From: Bhargavaea cecembensis DSE10
GTDB taxonomy: Bacteria > Bacillota > Bacilli > Bacillales_A > Planococcaceae
Length of the DNA stretch: 64,000 bases
Direction: 5' to 3'
Assembly (NCBI RefSeq): GCF_000348905.1
Contig: NZ_AOFT01000010.1
Span: forward strand, 1 to 64,000
The translations under genes and the position numbers were made by a program. The notes beneath the pieces are model-generated. The model saw only the letters and a list, made by a program, of their open reading frames with translations, searched no databases and was not told the origin of the DNA. Shown in pieces: positions 28,134 through 37,529 of this stretch (the stretch's first letter is position 1; every line of letters begins with the position of its first letter).

Positions 28134-30482
28134 ATGATAGAATCGATGAAGCGCTGGCGGACGCAGGACAGCAATGCGGGGGCGGCGGAAAAGCTCCGCC
28201 AGGCCCTCGGGCTTTCGCCGATCGCGGCGAAGGTCCTGGCGTCGCGGGGATTCACGGACCCGGAGGAAGCGTCCGCCTTCATCCGGATCGGCACGGAAAG
28301 CTGGCATGATCCGTTTCTCATGAAAGACATGGACAAAGCGGTCGACCTGATCCAAAAGCATATCCGCACAGGACGGCGCATCGCCGTCTATGGGGACTAC
28401 GATGCAGACGGCGTCACGAGCACGACCGTCCTCATGAAGGCACTGCTTTCGCTTGGCGCGGATGCCTTCTATGTCATCCCGAACCGGTTCAAACACGGGT
28501 ATGGCCCGAATACGGACCTGTTCCGTGAGGTCTACGAGCGCGGTGCTTCGCTGATCGTGACGGTCGACAACGGCATCTCGGGCAATGCACAGGTGGCTGC
28601 CGCCAAAGAGATGGGCATGGATGTGATCATCACGGATCACCACGAGCCGGGTGAGGTCCTGCCGGAGGCGGATGCCATCATCCATCCGCGCCATCCGGAA
28701 GGGAACTACCCGTTCGGGGAACTGGCAGGAGTCGGGGTTGCCCTTAAAGTCGCGCATGCGCTGACCGGCGACTTTCCGGCGGACTCGCTGATTTTCGGTG
28801 CAATCGGTACGGTTGCCGACCTTGTCCCGCTGCATGACGAAAACCGGCTCATCGTCAAAATGGGCATCGAGAAACTGAGGCACACAGCCAATCCGGCCAT
28901 ACGGGCGCTGAGCAGCGTGTCGGATGTGCGCCAGCAGGAAATCAATGAAGAAACGATCGGTTTCGCATTCGGCCCGAGGATCAATGCACTTGGCCGTCTG
29001 GGCGATGCGGAGCCGGCCGTCCGCATGTTCCTGACGGAGGATGCGGCTGAAGCATCCATGCTTGCGTCTCAGCTGAATGACCGGAACAAGGAAAGGCAGA
29101 AGATGGTTGCTTCCATCGCCGATGAAGCGATCGCGCAGATCGAGGATACATATGGCGATGCGGTTCCTCATGTGCTGACGGTCGCGGGTGAAGGATGGAA
29201 TCCCGGAGTCGTCGGAATCGTCGCTTCGAGGATTACCGAAAAGTATTACCGTCCGTCGATCGTCCTTGCGCTCGACCCGGAAAAGGGGATTGCGAAAGGA
29301 TCCGCCAGGAGCATCGAGGGCTTCCACATGTACCGTGAGCTCAAGAAAAATGCGGATCTTGTCCCTCATTTCGGCGGCCACCCGATGGCGGCCGGGCTGA
29401 CACTGCCGATCGAACATGTCACGCAGCTTAGGGAAAACCTCATCACTCAGGGTGAGGAAGTGCTGACGGAAGAGGACCTGATCCCGACACTGGATGTCGA
29501 TGTGCAGCTGACACTGGAGGAAGTCGATATAGAATCGATCGAATCCCTTGCGGAACTTGGACCGTACGGTGTCGGCTTTGCAAAACCGGTCTACTGCCTG
29601 CCGAATCTGAGTGTGGAGTCGAGCCGAAAAATCGGGTCGATGAAAAACCATTTGAAGCTAGCCGTATCGGACGGCGCCAACACACTCGATGTCGTCGGAT
29701 TCGGGCTCGGCCATCTGGAGGACGAGCTGACACCGGATGCCCGGGTGAGCCTCGCGGGAGACTTGCAGATCAATGAGTGGAACGGCCGGAAAAAGCCGCA
29801 GCTGATGCTGACAGACCTGAAATCGGACGGCTGGCAGCTGTTTGATGTGCGGGGGGAACGCATGCTTTCCAGGTGGCTTCCTTCCATTCCTCAAGAAGCG
29901 GTATTTGTTGCCTTCAAAAAGGAAAGCGTCCGTAAATTCCGGGCAGACACCGGGAAGGAAATTGTTCAGCCGGCGGAGCTGGATCCCGTGCGTTCACAGA
30001 CACTTGTCCTGCTCGATCTGCCCGATTCGCTGGAGGAACTTGAGGGGCTTCTCAGTTCCTGCGGGCCTTCCCGGATCTATGCGCACTTCCATGTGCCCGA
30101 GTCCCGCTATTTCATGGGAATTCCCGACCGGAAGCAGTTCGGCTGGTACTATACGTTCCTTAAGCAAAAGGGAAGCTTCCACGTTATGCGCGAAGGGGAA
30201 CGTCTTGCCAAACATAAAGGCTGGAGCCGGGATACGGTTATTTTTATGACAAAGGTGTTTTTTGAGCTCGGTTTTGTTACAATGGAGAATGGACTCGCCG
30301 CAGTCGTAGGCAGCCCGCCGAAGCGGGACCTGTCCGAATCCGAAACCTATTCGGGACTGGAGCGGCGAATCAATATCGAGCAGACTTTACTTTATTCGCC
30401 CTATCAGGAATTACGGCGGGTCATCGGCAGCATCCTGGATGCACCGGAAACCGCCCGGGAGGAGCAGCAACTATGGATTTAA
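28134..30482 (+). CDS. recJ: single-stranded-DNA-specific exonuclease RecJ
   Basis: 782 residues, like B. subtilis RecJ. The DHH domain carries [28 protein letters not shown] and IIHPRHPE metal motifs. DHHA1 shows [12 protein letters not shown] long C-terminal Firmicutes domain (about 560-782) follows. It degrades ssDNA 5' to 3' in recombination and repair. ATG 28134 has AAGGAAGTG upstream and a TATAAT at 28107-28112 lies just before. The stop overlaps apt by 10 bp. Confidence 0.96.
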   Translation: MIESMKRWRTQDSNAGAAEKLRQALGLSPIAAKVLASRGFTDPEEASAFIRIGTESWHDPFLMKDMDKAVDLIQKHIRTGRRIAVYGDYDADGVTSTTVLMKALLSLGADAFYVIPNRFKHGYGPNTDLFREVYERGASLIVTVDNGISGNAQVAAAKEMGMDVIITDHHEPGEVLPEADAIIHPRHPEGNYPFGELAGVGVALKVAHALTGDFPADSLIFGAIGTVADLVPLHDENRLIVKMGIEKLRHTANPAIRALSSVSDVRQQEINEETIGFAFGPRINALGRLGDAEPAVRMFLTEDAAEASMLASQLNDRNKERQKMVASIADEAIAQIEDTYGDAVPHVLTVAGEGWNPGVVGIVASRITEKYYRPSIVLALDPEKGIAKGSARSIEGFHMYRELKKNADLVPHFGGHPMAAGLTLPIEHVTQLRENLITQGEEVLTEEDLIPTLDVDVQLTLEEVDIESIESLAELGPYGVGFAKPVYCLPNLSVESSRKIGSMKNHLKLAVSDGANTLDVVGFGLGHLEDELTPDARVSLAGDLQINEWNGRKKPQLMLTDLKSDGWQLFDVRGERMLSRWLPSIPQEAVFVAFKKESVRKFRADTGKEIVQPAELDPVRSQTLVLLDLPDSLEELEGLLSSCGPSRIYAHFHVPESRYFMGIPDRKQFGWYYTFLKQKGSFHVMREGERLAKHKGWSRDTVIFMTKVFFELGFVTMENGLAAVVGSPPKRDLSESETYSGLERRINIEQTLLYSPYQELRRVIGSILDAPETAREEQQLWI

Positions 30483-30991
30483 AGCAATACGTGACGATTG
30501 TCGAGAACTATCCGAAGGAAGGCATCAGCTTCAAGGATATTACGACAATCATGGACAATGGTCCTGTCTATAAATACGCGACCGACCAGATCGTCGAGTA
30601 CGCGAAGAAAGTCGGCGCCGAGATCATTGTCGGCCCGGAAGCACGCGGGTTCATCATCGGATGCCCGGTCGCCTATGCACTCAACATCGGCTTCGCGCCG
30701 GTACGGAAGGAAGGCAAGCTTCCTCGTGAAACGATCAGGGTCGAATACGGCCTGGAGTACGGCAAGGATGTCCTGACCATCCACCGCGATGCGATTAAGC
30801 AGGGACAGAAAGTGCTGATCGTCGATGACCTTCTGGCAACCGGCGGAACAGTCGAGGCGACAGTCAAACTTGTCGAAGAACTCGGCGGAGAAGTGGCAGG
30901 CTGCGCATTCCTCATCGAACTTTCCTACCTGGACGGCCGTGAACGCCTCAAAGGCTACGATGTCCATGCACTGATGAAATACGAAGACTGA
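30473..30991 (+). CDS. apt: adenine phosphoribosyltransferase
   Basis: 172 residues. Salvages adenine with PRPP to AMP. The PRPP loop [13 protein letters not shown] (about 118-130) and the [17 protein letters not shown] segment are diagnostic. The start lies inside the recJ 3' end with GGAGGAGC just upstream, so the two are coupled. Confidence 0.97.
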   Translation: MDLKQYVTIVENYPKEGISFKDITTIMDNGPVYKYATDQIVEYAKKVGAEIIVGPEARGFIIGCPVAYALNIGFAPVRKEGKLPRETIRVEYGLEYGKDVLTIHRDAIKQGQKVLIVDDLLATGGTVEATVKLVEELGGEVAGCAFLIELSYLDGRERLKGYDVHALMKYED

Positions 30992-30996
30992 TTCGG

Positions 30997-31056
30997 CCCC
31001 CGGCGGAAGCCGGGGGTCTGATTCGAGGGCGCGTTTTTGCAAAAACGCGCTTTTTT
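30997..31056 (+). terminator. tandem hairpins and terminator after apt
   Basis: First hairpin CCCCCGGC/GCCGGGGG (30997-31016) without T-run. The second is a perfect 22-nt palindrome, GCGCGTTTTT with AAAAACGCGC (31029-31050), followed by T6. The second is the terminator and could work in both directions. Confidence 0.88.
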
Positions 31057-31109
31057 GATAAAATAGTTTTACTTTATATCAGAAAAGCAATTGAAAGGCG
31101 GTGGACGGA

Positions 31110-33305
31110 ATGGCGAAAAATACGGTGATGACGGTGGAAGATGTTTTCGCATCCGTCTCCTCCTATATGAATGAGGAACACGTCCAATTCGTAAAGGATG
31201 CCTATGAGGTGGCTGAACAGGCACATGAGGGGCAGACCCGGAGCTCGGGCGAACCGTATATCACACATCCCGTGCAGGTCGCGGGCATCCTTGCCGAACT
31301 CCAGATGGATCCGGAGACGGTGGCGGCAGGCTTCCTGCATGATGTTGTCGAGGACACCGGAGTCACGAGGGAAGCGCTGGTCTCCCGGTTCGGGGAGGAA
31401 GTGGCCAGGCTGGTTGACGGCGTCACCAAACTGGATAAGCTGAAGTACAAGTCGAAAGAAGAAAAGCAGGCGGAAAACCACCGAAAGATGTTCCTCGCGA
31501 TGGCACAGGACATACGGGTCATCCTCATCAAGCTGGCGGACCGCCTTCACAATATGCGTACACTCAAGTACACGAGCCCCGAAAAGCAGCGCCGGGTATC
31601 GGCGGAGACGCTCGAAATCTTCGCTCCGCTCGCACACCGGCTCGGAATTTCGACAATCAAGTGGGAACTGGAAGACACGGCACTGCGTTACCTGAACCCT
31701 CAGCAGTATTACCGCATCGTCAACCTGATGAAACGGAAGCGGACGGAGAGGGAAAATTACCTCCGGAAGGTCATGGATCAGATCCGCGACGAACTGGAAC
31801 AGGTAAACATCAAAACCGAACTTTCCGGAAGACCGAAGCATATCTACAGCATCTACCGCAAGATGGTCATGCAGAACAAGCAGTTCAATGAGATCTATGA
31901 CCTGCTCGCCATCCGCGTCCAGGTCTCGAGCATCAAGGACTGCTATGCCGTCCTCGGAATCATCCATACGCTCTGGAAGCCGATGCCGGGACGGTTCAAG
32001 GACTACATCGCCATGCCGAAGCAGAACCTGTACCAGTCGATCCATACGACGGTAGTCGGACCCCACGGCGAGCCGCTCGAAGTACAGATCCGTACGGACG
32101 AGATGCACCGCATCGCCGAGTACGGGGTCGCGGCACACTGGGCGTATAAGGAAGGCAAAAACCTACAGGAAAAGCAGGACAGCCTCGATTCCAAGCTGAC
32201 CTGGTTCCGCGAAATTCTCGACTTCCAGAACGAATCCTCAAATGCGGAAGAGTTCATGGAATCGTTGAAGTACGACCTGTTCTCCGACATGGTCTATGTC
32301 TTCACGCCGAACGGCGACGTGCTGGAGCTCCGGTCGGGTTCGGTCCCGATCGACTTTGCCTACCGGGTCCACTCGGAAGTCGGCAACAAGATGATCGGCG
32401 CCAAGGTCAACGGCAAGATTGTCCCGCTCGACACCGAGCTCGCAACGGGAGACATCGTGGAAATCCTGACGTCCAAGCAGTCGTTCGGCCCGAGCCGCGA
32501 CTGGCTCAAGATCGCCAATACCTCCCAGGCCAAAAACAAGATCAAGCAGTTTTTCAAAAAGCAGCTGCGTGATGAAAACATCATAAAGGGCCGCGAGATG
32601 ATCGAACAGGAACTCAAAGAGCGGGGGCTCCCGAAAAAAGAGGTCCTCACAGAGGAAAACATCAAGCGGGTGTGCGACAAGTTCAACTTCGCAAATGAAG
32701 AGGACATGCATGCCGCGGTCGGATTCAACGGCATCACCGTCCAGCAGGTGGTCAACCGGCTGACGGACAAGCTCCGAAAAGAGAAAGAAGCCGAGCTGCA
32801 GCTGGAGAAGATCACCAAGGAAATGGCTGCCCCGGCTCCGAAAAAAGAGACGGAATCGGGAGTCATCGTCCCGGGCATCGACAACCTGCTGATCCGTCTG
32901 TCCCGCTGCTGCAGCCCGGTGCCGGGTGATGAGATCGTCGGCTACATCACAAAGGGCCGCGGCGTATCCGTGCACAGGGAAGATTGCCCGAATGTATTGC
33001 CGGAAGATACGGAAAGCCGGCTGATCGACGTGGAATGGGCAAACAGTCCGGCAGGGAAGACGAAGGAATACCAGGTGGACATTGAAGTATCCGGATTCGA
33101 CCGGCCCGGTCTTCTGAATGAAGTGATGTACATCGTCAACGACCTGAAGACGGTGATCACGGCCGTCAGCGCGAAAAGTGACAAAAACAAGATTGCGACC
33201 ATCAACATGACGCTCCTGATCACGAACATCACCCACCTCCACCGGATCGTTGAGCGCATCAAGCAGATCCGCGATATCTATTATGTCCAGCGGGTCACGA
33301 ACTGA
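31110..33305 (+). CDS. relA: bifunctional (p)ppGpp synthetase/hydrolase Rel
   Basis: 731 residues. The HD hydrolase (about 45-150) carries [20 protein letters not shown] and [10 protein letters not shown]. The synthetase shows [13 protein letters not shown] and [16 protein letters not shown] domain about 395-455 and ACT about 655-731. It sets the stringent response. ATG 31110 is preferred over GTG 31101, because AAAGGCGG is then 10 bp away rather than adjacent. dtd follows 18 bp downstream, as in B. subtilis. Confidence 0.96.
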   Translation: MAKNTVMTVEDVFASVSSYMNEEHVQFVKDAYEVAEQAHEGQTRSSGEPYITHPVQVAGILAELQMDPETVAAGFLHDVVEDTGVTREALVSRFGEEVARLVDGVTKLDKLKYKSKEEKQAENHRKMFLAMAQDIRVILIKLADRLHNMRTLKYTSPEKQRRVSAETLEIFAPLAHRLGISTIKWELEDTALRYLNPQQYYRIVNLMKRKRTERENYLRKVMDQIRDELEQVNIKTELSGRPKHIYSIYRKMVMQNKQFNEIYDLLAIRVQVSSIKDCYAVLGIIHTLWKPMPGRFKDYIAMPKQNLYQSIHTTVVGPHGEPLEVQIRTDEMHRIAEYGVAAHWAYKEGKNLQEKQDSLDSKLTWFREILDFQNESSNAEEFMESLKYDLFSDMVYVFTPNGDVLELRSGSVPIDFAYRVHSEVGNKMIGAKVNGKIVPLDTELATGDIVEILTSKQSFGPSRDWLKIANTSQAKNKIKQFFKKQLRDENIIKGREMIEQELKERGLPKKEVLTEENIKRVCDKFNFANEEDMHAAVGFNGITVQQVVNRLTDKLRKEKEAELQLEKITKEMAAPAPKKETESGVIVPGIDNLLIRLSRCCSPVPGDEIVGYITKGRGVSVHREDCPNVLPEDTESRLIDVEWANSPAGKTKEYQVDIEVSGFDRPGLLNEVMYIVNDLKTVITAVSAKSDKNKIATINMTLLITNITHLHRIVERIKQIRDIYYVQRVTN

Positions 33306-33323
33306 GCTAAGGGGGAGTTTGGA

Positions 33324-33767
33324 ATGAAAGTGGTCATCCAGCGGAGCGGGAAGGCCTCCGTGACCGTCGACGGGGAAGTGACCGGCGCCATTGACAGCGG
33401 CTATGTGCTCCTCGTCGGCATCACCCATACCGACACGGAAGATGATGTCCGGTATGTGGCGAACAAGGTCGCGAACCTGCGCCTGTTTGAAGACGGGGAT
33501 GGAAAGATGAACCTGTCGATCCTGGAAGCCGGCGGCTCCGTGCTTTCGGTGTCCCAATTCACCTTGTATGCGGACACGGCAAAGGGCCGCCGTCCCGGCT
33601 TCTCGGAAGCGGCAAGGCCCGAACAGGCCGAGCCGATATACAAGCAGTTTAACGAGGAGCTCCGGAACCTCGGACTCCAAGTGGAAACCGGCGTATTCGG
33701 CGCCATGATGGACGTCAGCCTAGTCAACGACGGACCGGTTACGGTCATTGTTGAGTCGAAGAAATGA
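33324..33767 (+). CDS. dtd: D-aminoacyl-tRNA deacylase
   Basis: 147 residues. Removes D-amino acids (and glycine from tRNA-Ala) mischarged on tRNAs. The [17 protein letters not shown] motif and the C-terminal [11 protein letters not shown] with the cross-subunit Gly-Pro element are both present. AAGGGGGAG ribosome site. Followed by a strong terminator. Confidence 0.96.
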   Translation: MKVVIQRSGKASVTVDGEVTGAIDSGYVLLVGITHTDTEDDVRYVANKVANLRLFEDGDGKMNLSILEAGGSVLSVSQFTLYADTAKGRRPGFSEAARPEQAEPIYKQFNEELRNLGLQVETGVFGAMMDVSLVNDGPVTVIVESKK

Positions 33768-33806
33768 TAAACGTAGAATCCGAATGAGCACTGCTTAAAC
33801 TTAACA

Positions 33807-33850
33807 ATCGGACCCAGAAGTAATCTTTCTGGGTCCGATCTGTTATTTTT
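33807..33850 (+). terminator. Rho-independent terminator after dtd
   Basis: ATCGGACCCAGA pairs with TCTGGGTCCGAT, followed by a T-rich tail (33841-33850). Confidence 0.85.
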
Positions 33851-33910
33851 GTGGAGAAGCGTATGAACAATTTACAACCATGCTCTCATTGAATCACTAG
33901 ATAGACACTC

Positions 33911-33990
33911 GATACTCCAAGTGGGCCCGCCTAGCTCCAAGTGAGAGCCCTGTTACTCCAAGTCATGCCCCTAGCACCAGGTACCGTTCG
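33911..33990 (-). repeat. 20-bp-period degenerate array 3 (3-4 units)
   Basis: Three clear 20-bp units (33911-33930, 33931-33950, 33951-33970) and a decayed fourth (to 33990). On the minus strand the core reads ACTTGGAGTAAC, nearly the array 1 core. It lies in the 501-bp convergent gap between dtd and the amidase gene, next to dispersed repeat copy B. Confidence 0.85.
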
Positions 33991-34010
33991 CCCCAATAAG
34001 CCCTATTACG

Positions 34011-34175
34011 GATTGAAGCGGAGGGCCCGAGACTCCTGCGGGAAAAGCCGGACATAAGCCAGTACGAAGACTGGCGTCTGCGCCCACAAGCGAAGCGTTG
34101 GGCAGCAGGCAAGCAAGACGCAGTCGCGGGGCTCGGCGCCGGCCCGCGGAAAGCGAAGGGCCCGCAGCGGAAATC
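34011..34175 (+). repeat. dispersed structured repeat, copy B
   Basis: Homologous to copy A at 3728-3845 over both halves, but with about 50 extra bases in the middle. The extra stretch contains hairpins of its own: GCCAGT...ACTGGC around 34057-34074 and GCCCA...TGGGC around 34083-34103. The outer halves are partly complementary as in copy A. Confidence 0.8.
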
Positions 34176-34195
34176 CGGAGGATTTTCCGGAAATG

Positions 34196-34236
34196 AAAAA
34201 AACGCAGACAATTGAGCGATGTGCTCCATTGTCTGC
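34196..34236 (-). terminator. terminator for the amidase gene
   Basis: On the minus strand GCAGACAAT pairs with ATTGTCTGC (plus an inner AGC/GCT block), followed by G and T7 (plus 34196-34202). Confidence 0.85.
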
Positions 34237-34268
34237 AGTTTGGTGACAACCAGAATCGGTTCAGCCTG

Positions 34269-35825
34269 TTATTTTTCTAACTGGGAATCAAAGTATTTAA
34301 TAATCCCTTTATAGATGCCATCGGTGGCTTGTTCCCGGTATTCCGGGTTTTTCACCCGGCGTTCTTCGGACAGGTTGCTGAGGAAGCCGAGTTCTATAAG
34401 GATGGACGGCTGCCGGTTTTCGCGGAGCACAAGATAGTTGCCTTTCTGGACTCCGCGGTCCTTCAGGCTTACTGATTTACCGAGGGATTGATTAATATAC
34501 TCTGCGAGAGACTCTTCAATCGACTTCTGGTAATAGGTGGTGAATCCTCGGACCGAGTGGTCGGTCGTGGCATCGTAATGGAGGCTGATGAACGCATCGG
34601 CTCCCGCCTGGTTGCTTACCGAAACCCGCTTTCTCAAGCCCACGTATTCATCGGTCTCGCGGGTCAGGATCACTTCAGCGCCGGCGGCTCTCAGCTTGGA
34701 CGCGAGAAGTTCCGCAGTGGGGAGGGTGAGGTCTTTCTCATCCGTCCCCCTCAAACCGGTTGTCCCGCCGTCATAGCCCCCGTGACCCGGGTCGATCACC
34801 AGGGTCAGCCCGTTCAGCGTTCCCGCCTTGCGGCCGGCTTTTTTCTTTTTGTCTTTCTGCTGTTCTGCCGCCTCCCCGCCGACCGAGACGACCCAGCTCG
34901 CCACATAGGCTTCCGTGCCGTCATTGAGTGAAATGCGGTACCAGTCATTTTCCAGGACACCGCTGAAAGCTTGTCCTGCTTCCACCCGGTCCACCACACG
35001 GGAGGAAGTGGAGGCGCTGCTCCGGAGGTTCGTTCCGTCATAAAGAATCGTGACGGTTGCGGATTGGCTTTTGGAGTCCGATCCGGATTCTCCTGCAGAA
35101 GTGCCGGCTACAGCACCGCCGGACGATCGCGTGCCATGGAATGAATACACCCAGCCTTCCTTGCCGTCAATGGCAAGCTTGACCCAGTTGCCCTTGGTTT
35201 CACTGATCGGATAGGTTTCACCCTGCCGGACCACGGTGACTTTGCCGGCGTTCAGGTCCGGATTTTCCCTGACATTCAGGGCGGAGACGGAGACGGTGAA
35301 CGTTTCGTTTGCTGTTTTCGCCTTTTTGGTCTCGGAATTAGCCGAGGAGGCGGTTATGTATTCGCTGGAAACCCAGCCCCGCGTTCCGTTCACGGTTACT
35401 TCCGTCCATCCGCCGGATGAACCGTGGGAAGTGGCCTGGTCGCCGCGGTTCATCTTCAGAAGAACTGCGGAAGACGTAGTCGGCTCTGCGCGTACGTTCA
35501 GCCTGTCCACCTGTGAGATGACGGTGTCCGCTCCGGATGCCGGAGCCGCTGACGACTTGGTGAGGTAGGCGGCGATATATCCTGTGGATGAGCCTGCATC
35601 CACATACAGCCAATCACCTTCAGACCCGAGCACCTTGACCGTGTCGCCCCGCTTCAGTGAACCGGTCACGCCATGGGTGAGTCCCGGGCCCGAACGCACA
35701 TTGATGGAATCGGTGTCGACGGTTACAGTGCCCGCTGCCGTGGCAGTGCCGGGTGTCCCCTGGAAGCCGAGCAGCAGCCCGAAGATCAGCAGGATGGATA
35801 ATCCGATTTTTCGTTTGTTCCTCAT
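34269..35825 (-). CDS. N-acetylmuramoyl-L-alanine amidase with four SH3b domains (YrvJ-like)
   Basis: 518 residues. Signal peptide 1 to about 30 (basic start, hydrophobic core, ATAAG). Four bacterial SH3 repeats follow (about 33-90, 100-160, 174-236, 253-316), each with an LNVR or NLRS motif. A disordered Lys-rich hinge leads to an amidase_3 domain (about 335-515) with VIDPGHGGYDGG, ISLHYDA and ILIELGFLSN zinc/catalytic motifs. It cleaves the stem peptide from MurNAc. B. subtilis yrvJ occupies the same place between dtd and hisS. AAGGAGGGGG ribosome site. Confidence 0.92.
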   Translation of the reverse strand: MRNKRKIGLSILLIFGLLLGFQGTPGTATAAGTVTVDTDSINVRSGPGLTHGVTGSLKRGDTVKVLGSEGDWLYVDAGSSTGYIAAYLTKSSAAPASGADTVISQVDRLNVRAEPTTSSAVLLKMNRGDQATSHGSSGGWTEVTVNGTRGWVSSEYITASSANSETKKAKTANETFTVSVSALNVRENPDLNAGKVTVVRQGETYPISETKGNWVKLAIDGKEGWVYSFHGTRSSGGAVAGTSAGESGSDSKSQSATVTILYDGTNLRSSASTSSRVVDRVEAGQAFSGVLENDWYRISLNDGTEAYVASWVVSVGGEAAEQQKDKKKKAGRKAGTLNGLTLVIDPGHGGYDGGTTGLRGTDEKDLTLPTAELLASKLRAAGAEVILTRETDEYVGLRKRVSVSNQAGADAFISLHYDATTDHSVRGFTTYYQKSIEESLAEYINQSLGKSVSLKDRGVQKGNYLVLRENRQPSILIELGFLSNLSEERRVKNPEYREQATDGIYKGIIKYFDSQLEK

Positions 35826-35871
35826 GCATCCCCCTCCTTAAGGATAAGTTTACGGTGAAGAGCCCGAGAAT

Positions 35872-35900
35872 TCTATACCTTTTTCGATAACGGTTGACAG
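35872..35900 (-). promoter_or_regulatory. candidate promoter of the amidase gene
   Basis: Minus strand CTGTCA (plus 35895-35900) and TATAGA (plus 35872-35877), 17-bp spacing. Its -35 overlaps the -35 of the divergent hisS promoter. Confidence 0.45.
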
Positions 35901-35922
35901 TTGATTCTTTAGTCATTAACAT
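35894..35922 (+). promoter_or_regulatory. sigma-A promoter of the hisS-aspS T-box operon
   Basis: Perfect TTGACA at 35894-35899 and TAACAT at 35917-35922, 17-bp spacing, just upstream of the T-box leader. Confidence 0.6.
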
Positions 35923-35928
35923 AATGGT

Positions 35929-36214
35929 TAATTGATACTGGAATGGACGCCACTGACCGGAAAAGTAGCGGCCCATTGTCCTGAAAAGAGAGGGTGGGAC
36001 CCGGGCTGAAATCCCACCTGCAGGACACGGGCAGTGAACAACATCCGTGAGGCTTTTCTTCGAAAAGGGAGACATCCCCGCGTAGGAGAAGACGGAACCG
36101 GCCGTTACCCGGACCGAGTGGGTGCAGCCGTGCTGCGCCAATCAGGGTGGAACCGCGGTGGCTAAATGGAGCCTTCGTCCCTTGCAGAGATGCAGGGGAC
36201 GGGGGCTCTTTTTT
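35929..36214 (+). ncRNA. T-box leader of hisS-aspS
   Basis: Signature T-box AGGGTGGAACCGCGG at 36144-36158 with its UGG for uncharged tRNA. The terminator GAGCCTTCGTCCC with GGGACGGGGGCTC follows (36169-36208), then T6. Stem I features (AAAGTAG, AGAGAGGGTGG) are at about 35957-36000. The specifier is uncertain: by spacing after GAA it would be AAC (36040-36042), with CAT (36042-36044) overlapping. A GACAC (36024-36028), holding GAC and CAC, lies in what I fold as a stem. It raises synthetase expression when the cognate tRNA is uncharged. Confidence 0.92.
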
Positions 36215-36239
36215 CATTCCTGGGAAGGATGGGAAATCA

Positions 36240-37508
36240 ATGATGTTCAAAGTGCCTAGAGGAACCAAGGATCTGCTTCCCGCAGAAACGGGGAGCTGGC
36301 AGGCGGTCGAGTCGCTGATCCGGGAAACTTGCCGGCTTTACCGGTATGAAGAAATCCGGACACCGGTTTTCGAGCAGACGGAACTGTTCACAAGAAGTGT
36401 CGGGGACACGACGGATATCGTCCAGAAGGAAATGTACACATTTGAAGACCGGGGCGGGCGTTCCCTGACCCTCCGTCCGGAAGGCACCGCGCCGGTCGTC
36501 CGGGCATTTGTCGAAAACAAGCTGTTCGGATCTCCGGACCAGCCGGTGAAACTTTATTACATGGGGCCGATGTTCCGCTATGAGCGCCAGCAGGCAGGCC
36601 GCTACCGGCAGTTCGTGCAGTTCGGAGTGGAGGCGATCGGAAGCGACTCTCCCGCAATCGATGCGGAAGTCATCTCCCTTGCGATGGATGTGTATCAGCG
36701 TGCGGGACTCAAGGATCTGCGTCTTGTGATCAACTCGCTCGGCGACATGGAAAGCCGGAACGCACACCGGGAAGCGCTGATCCGTCATTTTGAACCGTCG
36801 ATCGGCGAGTTCTGCAGTGATTGCCGGAACCGGCTCGAGAAAAATCCGCTCCGGATCCTGGACTGCAAAGTGGACCGGGATCACCCGCTGATGAAAACCG
36901 CCCCGGCGCTCACCGACTACCTGAACGGGGAGTCCGAAGCCTATTTTGAAGAAGTGAAAACGGCACTTGACGCACTCGGAATCGAGTATGTGGTGGATCC
37001 GAATCTCGTCAGGGGGCTGGACTACTACAATCACACTGCCTTCGAGATCATGAGCACTTCGGACGGATTCGGAGCCATTACGACGCTTTGCGGAGGCGGG
37101 CGCTATAACGGGCTCTCCGAGGAAATCGGCGGCCCGGAAGCGCCGGGCATCGGATTTGCCATGAGCATCGAGCGTTTCCTCATGGCGCTGGAGGCGGAAG
37201 GCAAGATGACGGAGACCGAAAGCCGCCTGGACGCATTTATCGTCGCTCTGGATGAAGAGTCGCGGAAAGAAGCGGTCAAGATTCTCGGGAACCTGCGCCG
37301 GGAAGGCATAGCGGCCGACATGGATTACATGAACAGGAAGATGAAGGCCCAGATGAAAGCGGCAGACCGCCAGAAAGCCGGATATGTCATCGTGATCGGC
37401 GAAGATGAGCTGAAAAACGGAGCTGCCGGCGTCAAGAATATGGCGGAAGGCACACAGGAGACGGTGGAATTCACCCGTCTGGCGGAAACCCTGAAAAGCA
37501 GATCTTGA
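36240..37508 (+). CDS. hisS: histidyl-tRNA synthetase
   Basis: 422 residues, class II synthetase. Starts [12 protein letters not shown]. Motif 2 is [15 protein letters not shown]. The histidine-specific motifs [15 protein letters not shown] and GGGRYNGL follow, with motif 3 [14 protein letters not shown]-terminal anticodon domain. ATG 36240 and ATG 36243 are adjacent candidates. Earlier codons lie in the T-box terminator. Co-transcribed with aspS. Confidence 0.96.
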   Translation: MMFKVPRGTKDLLPAETGSWQAVESLIRETCRLYRYEEIRTPVFEQTELFTRSVGDTTDIVQKEMYTFEDRGGRSLTLRPEGTAPVVRAFVENKLFGSPDQPVKLYYMGPMFRYERQQAGRYRQFVQFGVEAIGSDSPAIDAEVISLAMDVYQRAGLKDLRLVINSLGDMESRNAHREALIRHFEPSIGEFCSDCRNRLEKNPLRILDCKVDRDHPLMKTAPALTDYLNGESEAYFEEVKTALDALGIEYVVDPNLVRGLDYYNHTAFEIMSTSDGFGAITTLCGGGRYNGLSEEIGGPEAPGIGFAMSIERFLMALEAEGKMTETESRLDAFIVALDEESRKEAVKILGNLRREGIAADMDYMNRKMKAQMKAADRQKAGYVIVIGEDELKNGAAGVKNMAEGTQETVEFTRLAETLKSRS

Positions 37509-37529
37509 GTGGAGGAAGGAAGAGCAGAT

